Shown: positions 21,902 to 33,900 of the stretch, in pieces
How positions within the stretch are numbered: the stretch's first letter is position 1
Layout: each line of letters starts with the position of its first letter
Source: Ciona intestinalis
Lineage: Eukaryota > Chordata > Ascidiacea > Phlebobranchia > Cionidae
NCBI RefSeq assembly: GCF_000224145.3
Contig: NC_020167.2
Coordinates: 1,602,690 to 1,666,689, forward strand
Reading direction: 5' to 3'
DNA: 64,000 nucleotides
Notes under the pieces: generated by a model
The model's database searches: none
The model's input: only the letters and a program-made list of their open reading frames with translations
What the model was told of the DNA's origin: nothing
Translations under genes and position numbers: made by a program

Positions 21902-24900
21902 TTAAAAGTTTTCAAAGTGGTGACTAAATGTTGGGCCTTCATATTTATTAAGTTTTGCACAAGCTTTCTCTACACCTTCTGTCATTGGTGGTGGACCACA
22001 ACTGAAAACACCGAAAGTTTCAACCTGGAAAAAATAATCTTTGTAATTTTTGTGCTTGGTGACGAAGATATCAGATAAAAAAAAAAATTATGTTGTATAC
22101 ATTCAGCACATTGTGTAATGTGTGTATGTATGTATATAGTAGCCGGAACAATTTTTATAACTTGCAAATTAATATTGCTAAGGTAAATCTTATAGAATAA
22201 GATCTTATGGCAAGTCTTACAGAAGAAGAATACGTATTGTTATGTTTTTGTGTAAGATTTCTCATGTTCTCATTTCAATGTAATCTGTTAACTCACCGAA
22301 GAGTGTTCTTCTCCCAGAGTGACAAAAAAATCAGGAAAGTCTGGTCTTCCAAAGTGAGTTATAGCACGTAGTCCAGTGAAAAGTGATTTACCCGCAATTT
22401 TTTGGAAGTTTTCTTCGCATATGTACTGTGAACATAACTTGAAAAAGCATCTGGCAACAGCAGTCATACTTAAACGGCTGACTTGGTTCATACACCTTTC
22501 CTGCCAAGGCCTAGTCTTAAGCCCACAGCCAACTTATGAGTGAACGTGGACCTTTATAAGGCTTTTTTATTTATTTGATTTTTTTTCTTTTTTTAATTCT
22601 GACTAGTTGATAATTTGGTAATTGTTATTAGTGAGTAGTCACTAGTCAGCGTCTTCACCCAAGGACGCACACACACACATTTACCACAATGGTAGCAGCA
22701 CCAAGTTTCGTATCTTATATTCTTGGTTACGAATATTATACGAACCACTTATCACTGAAAAACGGTAAGCACTGACACTATTAGAAATATAGACAGACCG
22801 GTGTTAAACAGGTTCATATATAGTACGGTGGGGTGAAATGAGACATGTTTTCGTTCCATTTTCTCATCACATTTGGTAATAACAAAGAAAATTTACAGAA
22901 TTATACAACCACAGTCCCGAGATTCTAAAACCTTTTTGTTAATTATCAAAACGCAACAAGTAAACATGAAGTTTGATGCTAACAGTATCCCACAGTATCC
23001 CATCTCACCCCACATTACTATATCTTGTGAAGTATACATAGATTGACAATTTACATAACTCACCAACATCTTGGTCCGTAAGTCAAACTTTTGTGGAAAT
23101 TGTGTAATAAAGATATGTGTGTTTAGGATCTGTTTCTTATCCTTGCCTTCAACTTCTTGTATTATATCAGTCAACCATTCGTACTGGTTTTGGTCTCTTG
23201 TCACCCAAATGAAATAAACCTGTAACAGCACGAATGTACATTGGGTTATTAACACACAGATAGCACTGCATAGGAAGATGGTTTTTGGTAATTTTATCAT
23301 TTGAAATGTGTCTGTTAATGTAATTAAATTGCGATTTATAAAGAGCATGGTAATTACGTAGATACACTGTTTTTCGTATATTGAAAAAAAAACATGAAAA
23401 ATTAATGCCACAATGTGTTAATGCCACATTTCACACAAATGTTTAAACCCCTCGGTAATCATGAAACGCCAAAACCAAACTCTTATTTTAACAACAAACA
23501 AAAATCTTATCTGAAAATATTTTTAAAAATTTATTTATAAACTACATAATCTTACCGCTTTACACGTAATAGCTACACCAGATTGACTTCTGTTGACCAA
23601 ATCCTTTAAAATTGAAGCAAATGGAGTCACACCAATACCACCACCAACAAGCACTGAAACTTCATATTTATACCAATCTTGGTGACCCTCACCAAACGGA
23701 CCATCCAAGAACAGCTAAAATATTATATCTTATAATAAAGGTCAAAATTACATTTCGATTTCACTATTTAATAGCTATGGACTATATATAATTGACACTT
23801 ATTTTTGCTCACATGGCGGACAGCCGGGCACAGTTGTTATAACACATTGTTTTATTTCATACACTCATCATGCCTGCGTATGTTTAGGTGATTAGTTTGT
23901 CGTTTGTTTCTATTTTTTGGTATGACTAGTAGACTGACAATTTGAGCAGCTTATCAGTAACCAATGGGTTGGACCTATGAATATAAATTGTCTTGCTTAA
24001 GGACACAAATGTCCATAATAGTAGAATTGAATACATCAAGCATCATATACAAAGAAATGTCAAATACTTTTGGGTATGGAGAATCTCGTAAAACGTTGGG
24101 GTCGTAAATATTCCTCAAATTCCTCGTCCAAGGTCCGACTGCTCGTATGTGGAGCTTGAGTGTGTCCTCATGAGGAGCGGAGGATAATGTGAAAGGATGA
24201 TACTCGGATGAGGATTGTGCAAGGCAAGCGATGCGCACCTGAGGATGATGGGTTTAAAATAAGTACTTGATGAATTACTACATATTAGCTAATAGGCCAA
24301 CTCTGGTCTAAATTATAGAACCCATGGCGTGTACTTCGCTGTAAAACCTCAGCAATTTAGAATATTATTAAAAACACTAGGACTAGATACTTAGATAGAT
24401 GAATAGGAATTTTGTGTAAGGACAATTTTTTTCACATTATAAACATATTAATTTAAGCATAGAGGAAAGGAGTTTAGTATTATTACAGATAAAGAAACAT
24501 TTAAACCTTCCTAATGCTTTCTTTGTAGTGATAAGTGTTATTTTTCTAACTACGTACCCACTGTCCAGCTTTGTAATCAAAATTTTTAGGGCGTTTGAAT
24601 TCTAAATGTGTGACGTCAGATGGGAATAATTCAGCTCTCACAACTGAGATGTAAGCTTTCTTTCTGCTGTAGGTATACACCTTGTCTAATGTGAAGAGAA
24701 TGCCAGGCACGAGGAAGTAGTAGTAAAACTGAGGTGACTGAAAGTAAAAAATGTATTTTAAAAAGCAGAATAATAGTGCCCATATACTATGGCAAACATG
24801 TTCATGAAAGATTTTAGAAATTAACCAATAATTGGTATTGTCATAAAACCGCTTGAGTCTAGACCACAGTTTATGGGTTCGAGGCTTGATTCTGCGAATA

Positions 24901-27900
24901 TTGTGGCTGCATCTGTACTGGTATAATATACTTAACAGCAATTACTTCAACCAGATGGCCCTTAATAGGTTGTCCAAATTGTGGGCACTTCAAAAATATT
25001 AAAAAGTATAATGTGGTAACTTATTAGTAGGCAGGAAGTTTGTGAAATAAGAACTCCCTGCAAGAATAAACAAGTTACATTGATTCATATGGAAAAAAAC
25101 TCACAGAAATGAGCATTCCACTTCCATGGACAAAAGAGAAAAAATATAACGAAAGATATCCGAGTTTGTGAGTCCATCGGAACCAATTAAAGATCATACG
25201 ACGTGCATAGTTGCTTGCAAAGACATACCTAAGAAAAGGAAAAAATAATGATATAACAAACAGTTCACTGCAAATTTTTATTTTTTAAAATATATTTAAA
25301 AAACTTTAACACCAAAATTTTTTACTTTTTCTTTGGCAAAGCACTAATACATACACCACTACATTTTATCTTTTATTATTAATATATACCAACAACCAAA
25401 AACTCAAAAATACCTACATGACAATAAGTGCGAGGGTTAGAATAACCCCTGTAATGCCTGTGATGGTTTGAAACAACCAGAAGACAAACGTAGGTATATA
25501 GTCACTTGGATACCACATATCTCTGAACAAACAAGCCATATCATCAGGACTTTGTGTCACGATTGAATAAAAGTTGATTCCATGGGCCAAGATATGAAGG
25601 GCTGAATATGAAGCAGATTTAATGGATAAATTGTGTCAAATACAATGTACTTAAGTGAATTACTATGTGTTTTTAAATATGTACATGACACTGACAAGCT
25701 TTAAAAAGTAGTTTGCTTTGTTAAATTAATTTTTTTTTAGAATATATTTCTAAAATCTCCACAACAAAAGGTAGATGACTAAGTGTACAGTATGTGTATA
25801 ATCTGGTAAATTACAAAAATTCTTTTTATGCTTTCCATAAGGATACTAAATACTATAAATTATACACAATCTTGAATGAAATTAGAAATTATTCGATTTA
25901 GTTTGCTGTAAACAAAATAACATTTTCCATTGTAACTGCATATTTGCAAATAACGTTTTATTTTCAATATGTTATGAAACAGGCTTTGATTTAATACCAG
26001 TTCAATATGTTATGAAACGGGCAACTACTTTGATTACCAGTAAAAGCGAGAGCCATCCAGGCAACTATCCGATGCATGGTAACGGCAGAATCAAATGGAA
26101 TGAAACGATGAAGAAAAGTTTCTCGGAGGAAAGTGATGATGTTCCTGCACATAGTAAGGAGAAGAGTCGAGAAGTTGAACATCAGAGCAGCAGCCGATGC
26201 TCGAGCAAGAGCCATCAGCGGTCCTCCAATGCCATAGAGTCCGGTGGCGTTTTTAGAGTAGACTACAACTAAAAAATAAATAGTTTGTAAAATGATGACC
26301 ATTGTCCGCTAATCGTTTAAACTGCTATATTGATTGTTTTTAATTCAACAAAATTTCATAGGATTTATACAGAAATTTTAGTGAAAAATCCTCGGGAACA
26401 TTAAAGATTTGGGTGGGGCAAAGTGTAGTAGGTTGGTAGTTGGGGGTCAGGGGCTAGTGGGGTAGAAGTTAGTGGTTGGTTGTTACGTTTAGTGGTTGGG
26501 AGGATTCTTTACCACCATTTAAATTTTGCTATAAAAGCAACAACTTTTAAAACAAGTTTAAATCAATGAAGCAACCGTCATTAGAAACTTAAGAAAACAC
26601 GCAGCATAATCCATGAAATCCATGAAGCAACAGTCAGCATGTACTTACAGAAAGCATTCAAGAAAACTCCAGCTGTTATTAAACTGTACAGAGATAGACA
26701 GAAGATGTGATTGGCATAATGTTCTGTCAGTTTCACCAATGCCACAAAGAATTTCTCATAAGACTTTGTTTTGTAATCCTCACGAACAGTTTTTACTTTT
26801 CTGGTCAAACGGCGTTGTGGTGTTTGCGGTCTGTGTGTGATATATAGTTTAGTAAACATAGATTTTATACAATGTAGACGGACATACCCTTCTTTGAAAC
26901 GCTTTGAATATCGATGATATTTGCTCTGTCGTTTTGCTTGATATGTTTTATGTCCATTACCTAGTGCATATCAATAATACTGTCAGAATAGGAAATGATA
27001 TATAGAGAACTTTGTAAATAAACAGGACATTGCGTCAGTGGAATGTTTTTGTTGCATAAATGGATGTTTAATAAAGTGCAATTATTATCACAATTTTTGG
27101 TTGGTATTTATCATTTTACACGCAGTAAAATAACAAATGACTGTGGTATTCTACTACTGCCATAATTAAAACTCATCAACTTAATTGTTCAGCACAGAAA
27201 TATTACCAGCCAAAATTAAAAGGTTACGCGGGCAAGCATGACTTAAGTTATTGAAGCTATTACAGACACTGACTTGTTGACTGTTGGTTTGATATATCTG
27301 AATATTGCCCCAACAACATTAGGAAGTCATTCAGGTCAAGAGAATCTTTGGAACTGAATCCATTAGCTCGCATCATATCATCTACAACGCTGTCAATATT
27401 ATCTACATCTGCAGAAGAGTTCACCATCTCCATCATTGATCTGGAATAAAAAGACAGAAGTTTAAGCTAAAATAAAAATTAAAAGTAACACATAGCATCA
27501 ATGTATGAATGAATGTAACTTGCTTTATCCTCACGTGGTTGGAAAACGGCAGTCTTTATAGCACGGCTGTTCTGTTTTATACACTTCGTAACAGCCTACG
27601 AGGAGCTATGTTTGTTACTTTGTGGGTAATTTTTTATGACCACTGGCTTAGAGCATTTGCCATTAAGTGTCTTGACAAAAGGCACATTCGCCCACAATGG
27701 TAGCAGCGATCAGCCTTGAACCCATTACCTCTGGGTTAGAGGCAGGCGAACTTACCACTTTGCCACAGTGCCAGATAAACAAAAAAGCAAGCTTACTTTA
27801 ACATAGTTGTGAATTCTTCTTTTGATAAACCTCCACTTTTATCCAGGTCATACATGTTGAACATTAGTTGGGCTTTTTCTTTCGGGGTGCCTGAAAATAA

Positions 27901-30900
27901 GTAAGCGTTCATGCACCCTTTTCTCCTTATTACATTTGTTAGAAAAATTACTTACTGTATTGCAGTAGGTTTATTGCATTGTTTAAATGGCTTAGCATCC
28001 ACGTATTTTGATAATACTTTTACTTTTGTTTTTATTCATATCGTGTTTTTAGTCGTAATTTTCTTGCTAATTCCCTATTCTTGCTGGTTTATTTAATTTG
28101 ATCTTCATTGTATTGTATTTAAAACAAAAAAATTGCAATATGTCACAAATTGTAAAAATAATTAAATAGGAAAAAAAAATAACAAAAAGTTGAAGCACCT
28201 TTTGTAAAAAGAACAATTATGTCCAGAAATTCACGAAAAGATATTGTTCCGTCTTCATCAGAGTCAGCGACCAGAAACATTTGCTCAACAAAAAGCGAAT
28301 CTTCTTTCAGCTTGAGGTATTCGGCAAATTCTGACTTTGTGATGTTGACTTTCATAAGATCTTTAAGTGTTTTACGCTTGGGCCGATCCAAGTCTTCAGA
28401 TTCAATATTCATAGCCTGCGTTGAAAACGAAACCAGCTTGCTTTGCATTTTATTGTAGTAATAAAGTTATATATATTATATATTATATATATATATATAT
28501 ATATAGAGGTTTTTTGACTATTTGTATTTTAGCTTAGGCACAGTGCTAAGAAGTGTTAAATGTATTCTGTAAGTACGAAATTAATGTACCACGACTTCTT
28601 AAGTGGTTTAAACTTTGCGATGAAAAGCCTCCTCGATATCACATACTATTCCGTATTAATACTATGGAAAAATGGTATAGGGAAGACATAAAAAATTAAA
28701 AATTGACTTAGAACCTGCGACAGTGCTGTACGGAAGAAGTTCTGTAGTTGTTTATCTCTCATCTCCTTTGTTCTCGCTTCTTCCATAATATGCTTCTCAG
28801 GAATCGCAAACGTGATGCACTTCAAACCCAAAGGTTTGACAAAGTTATGCAATTCATTGAAAAATTCATCTAGTTCATAGCTATCGTTGAAGGACAGTAC
28901 CTATTTTAAAGTGTAAGTTGGCTGTGTTGCAAAGGAATAATGAAAAAGTAATTACTGTTTAGAAATGTTAAGTTCGACAAAACAAAAAAAGAATAAAACA
29001 CGGATCCATTATAGTGTTCCACTGTCTGGTTCTAACATTTAAAGACTAGACTTGGACTCTTAGTTAGTTTGGTATACTGCTACTCGAGCTCATCGAGTTA
29101 ATAACGTGGTTATTTATAAATTATGATGCCATCACGTGATAGGATACATAGATATCAAATACTTCGTGATACATGATAGCATGAACACTACATCCATACT
29201 CGAGGTAAAGAGTTTTAACAAAAAATTCTTTGGTTTAAAAACAAAGGTTTTGTAAGTGTAAATGTGTCAGTGTTCTAAAATGCAGCTTTTTGATTGTATT
29301 TAACTAAACTAACCAGGTCATAAGTGTCTTCTTGAAGTCGAACGATTAAAGTTCTTCTATCAGTACCATCACTGCAGTATATTTTGATATCTTGTTGTTG
29401 TATCAGTTCGATTTTTCTTAGGTTTTGGTTCCCAATTACAGCTTTTATCAAAATCAAATTTTCGGGTCTCAAAATTATCTGTTAAGAAATTAAGCTATAT
29501 TAATCAAACACGTAAAAATTAATTTACTGTAAAAAAAAATAACTGGATTTATAACGTTAAACAAATTAAAGCCATGTTGCAAGTGAAGAAAATTGGTAGG
29601 AGTCCAAACTAAGAGAAGATGAATGCATTCAGACCTAATTAAAATTCCATTGTAAATTAAGTCAAATCAAAAACTTGTTGAGTATTAAGTACTAAACTTT
29701 ACTGTTTTTGGTAAGAATTTTAATTCTACCAACCTGAATTTGTCGCACATTTTCACCAAGAATTTCAGTACAAATTGTGACATTACCAGAAGCTATACTG
29801 GTCTCAATAGTGGCGCGCTTCTTAGTTGTGATATCCTTTTTAGTTTTCAAGGCAGATTTCATTCGCTGCCGACCAACCAGATACATCACCAATAACGTGA
29901 CTAAAATAAATCATTTTTTTAAAGGACTATAATATATATTGGTTCTAAGTTATAGTGGTCTGCATATATAATACTTATCAGCTTTGTAGCTGTGGTCTAG
30001 TTGCCACGTATATTATCTTAAATGATCCACGTATTTAAATAGTTCATCTTTAAATAGTTGATAACAGGTTGCAGAATAGAACATTCAAAAGACTTACTTA
30101 GCACAAAGACACCGAAGAAAGCAAATGATAATGGGAAGGAGACTTCACTAGATGTGAAGTAATCATAGCGTTGTAGTGGCGTGCATTCTTCCAGAACATT
30201 CTCTGTGAGTTGGTAAGGCTGTGGACAAAAGAGCTTGCTGTCCCCTGCAATTTAAGGTTTCAGTAATAATCAGAGTTGATCAAAAAGGTATAAAATATTG
30301 AGGTTTATTATCTGGGAATAGCATCTTAGTGAATGCTGAAGTTCTCAGAACAAGACAATGTACAGACTTTGACATAAAAAAGAGCAAAAATTGGTGCTAG
30401 TGAAGAATCCTCCCCCCCCCCTTATTTGCTAACCACTAACCCCTATAACCACTAACCCCCTAATCATCAACCTATAACACTTCCCACCAGACTATTCTTC
30501 TATGTACCGGAGGATTCTTTACTAGTGCTTGAAAATTATTCCGCAATGTAAATATCAAAGGTAAATATTATAGTACATGCACCTGTGGCCCACACAAACG
30601 GGTTGTCTTGAATATCAAAACTGCCATTTATTGTGGGGTTAGTTCGAAGAATAACGTCACGGAAGGTTGTGTTGAGAATCTCGTTTAGTTTGGTCGAGGA
30701 AAGCAAGCTTGAAAAATATCAATATCGTTAGAAAAATGCCACACGTAACAGAAAATGAACACAAAACCCGTAGCGCTTGATCGTTTAATTTCCAAGACGC
30801 TAAAATTGCTAACTGCTATGATCTTAATTGCATAGTGAAAAAACGTGCGTTTTATATGTTAAACAATTGGAAAATTCTCGCAGCAGCTAGGGTGCAAGGG

Positions 30901-33900
30901 GTAAAATTCTTTACTAGTACCGCAGCTAGATCTAGGTGGTCACAAACAAAACCAACATAAATTCATTTCCTACCTTGTTTTTACATTTTCGAACCAAAAC
31001 CGATCGCCGTTTCGCAACCGAAGAAACTGATCCGCTATGACGTAACGAAACAGCTCGCCGGGACTTCCCCCTGTGGTCTCTAACAAACCACCTGTAAAAA
31101 TATCCAGTTTTGATAGTTTCCCATCGTGTAAAGATGTAAGATCATCCAGCAGCTGAATACAAATACATAACGTTAGTTTCTTTGATTTATAAAGTAACAC
31201 AATTCATAACATTTCGTGTTTTAGTTATATACAGTTTTGACACACAGGTTTGAAATTGGAGGTTATTTTTTTAATTTAGGTATAGCCAATTATGCCTCTG
31301 GAAATTACTCCAGTAGATCGTGGCTATAGTTTTAACCAGCCACGTATACAGATTAATTCGCTTTTAATGTTCTAATCACATTGACGAACTAATACGCATA
31401 TTTTACAGAACCGAAACGAACGGGAAAACGCTATCACCGTTCCGTTTGATTGAAGATTGCTTTGAAACAGGTTCTGATTAATATCCATCATCGTAGCTTT
31501 CGTTTGCATTCCGAATTCTTCTCTCGCAACGTTGTAATCCGGCAGGCCATGATCTCTTCCTTTCTATCATTTATTTTAAAACAAAACAGTAACAGTGTAC
31601 TATACAAAGACAACTTAAAATACTGATATTGCGCAGGAAAAGATTAACCAGCCGTCTTTAATTTATATGATTATTGGATGTTGTTTATACAAGTGGGTAA
31701 AGATAGTTAACAAAAATACTTACTTCTAAGTTGTAGGACCAAAAAGCATTTAATATTTTGAACCAATGTTTAATATACTTGGTGTAAAATAATCCAACCT
31801 GTAGTATGGTTGCCATTAAATCCCTTCTTGAAAATCGTCGGCTGCCATAGTAGTTGTGTCGTAGACTGGGCGTAATAACGTTATCTTCCAATTCAGCGAT
31901 CTGGCTTGCCATTCCCATTGTTAGCTCATCAATGCTCGCGACTTTAAATGTTTCCTAGGTATAACAGTCTTAAATTCCTATCTAAATTTAACTTGTGAAC
32001 ACATTTTTTTACCGCTGGTTCCCAGTAAGAGTTACACAAACTCAATGCCGGTGACGTAGCAGAAGTGGTTCGAAATTCGCAGCTTCCAGAACTATAGTAA
32101 CATTATTAGAAACTGATCAATCAGGGATATATATCGTAGGGTAGGTGGGGGTAGATGGGACATTTTAGCACATAATATCCAAGTATCCTTAATCGTGTTT
32201 TAAACAATAAACAACGGTTTGTGGTAGTCGTGAGGATACGGTTTTATAATTCTTTGAATGTTCTTTGTTTACTGCCAAATGAGGCAAGAAAATCGAATGA
32301 AAAGGTGTCCCATCTTCCTCCTACCTATTATATAATACCTTTCATTAAATTTGCTTCGTACGAACACTCCTGGCGGGGTTATGGTGCTAAGGAAATGTCT
32401 TGCCGCTCCTTCAAAGATATCAGACACACTAGCAGACGTGCCGGAACTGTAAGCTGTCGTGTAATATATCTCACATTATAGTAGGCGACCAATTAATGAC
32501 AAAGAAAAAAGTGAATTCTTGATATAAAGTACCTGTGTATGGTGTTACGTTCAAACATTGACTTTGATTTAAAGACGAACATGTACCAAGAAGCCCCGGC
32601 AACCATTCGTACATCAGCACTTTCTTAAAATATGCGGGGTTTGAAAAGTAAAAATATACGGGGTTTTCCACCAACGCGGGTGTGCACTTATTAGCAAGAC
32701 ACAACGGCCATTGATTGCTTCAGCGGTTCAGCCAAAATAGCATAGTTACCGAAGAGTTACCCATTGTCGGACAAACAGAAAAAAGGAAAAGGACAAAAAA
32801 TGATGAAATAATCAACAAAGTTACATACGTGGTAACCGGTGCAGGCACGATGTATGAAATCGGTTATACTTATGTGTGGTAACGACTGTCGTTGGTGCGC
32901 TCGGCAAGGATAAATAAGTACCAGTCTGTGTCATTCGGATTCAAGTGTATAAATTGTAATAACATTCATTATATCGATATATAAGTATAACTTATAGGCA
33001 ACATGAAAAACACGGCAAGTAATTCGAACCTGATACATTGCGATATTCTGTATTCGAGCTTCGTTAAAAACGTCATCATCCGACCAATTCGGGTTCGAAT
33101 CTCGGATATTTCGAGCAAGCCAATTGTGATGTCGAAACCACGTGATACCAATGGTTAGAACGAATGGGTTTTCGTTACCTCGCCTCGAACCGACTCCTTT
33201 TTATAATTTTAATTGGTTAAAGCCCTGCTTAGGATTTTGCAAGAAAAAACAGTTAAACCAGAAGCCCCCTCTCACCAAGCATTTCTATTTTTACTTTTTT
33301 GCAATTTTACGCTCGTGTGAACACACGCGCTTATAAATTTCCGCACATACTATATATACATTATAGTGGAAGAAGATGGGACACATTTTGTTCTATTTTC
33401 TCGTCCGATTTGGTAGTACACGAAGAAGGGTCAAGGAATTTTAAAACTTTGGACCATTGACTCCCATGGACCATTGTTAATAAAGGTGTCCCGTCTTCCC
33501 TATACCCGACGAATAACCGCATTTAAACGTCAGCATAGCTTTAACAACGCTCTACTGAAGTGCACGTTAATTAGTCCAAAATTAAACTTTTTTTTTGACT
33601 CACTGTAAAATCTTTTCGCTGATTGGATCACATGATCTTTTGTGGTCCACGAGTTATCCAACGGAAGACCAACATTATTCAACGCTGGGAATTCTCCTTG
33701 GTCGTCCAGCGAAGCAAGCTCGCCCCTACAGTCGGTTGCTCTGCCCTTAAAGTTCAATGTTTTTTATAGTTATTAATAGGTTTAAAAACTCACCACAAGA
33801 CAGAAATTAAAGTTTTTTAATAGTGTAAAAAACGACATCGCCGAGCTAAATCCAACAAATACTATGATCTTTGTTCGAACCCGTGCCGTTTTCAAAATAT

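Noticed and set aside
26012-26272. 86-codon plus-strand polar frame
   Set aside because: Antisense shadow of the DUOX exon 26038-26268, which encodes the heme-binding helices.
29575-29612. Possible extra copy of the second TIR family (AAGTGAAGAAAATTGGTAGG)
   Set aside because: Similarity is limited to one short end and no inverted partner is present.
33085-33110. tRNA-like B box (GGGTTCGAATC)
   Set aside because: Lies inside a DUOX coding exon and no A box or cloverleaf could be drawn around it.
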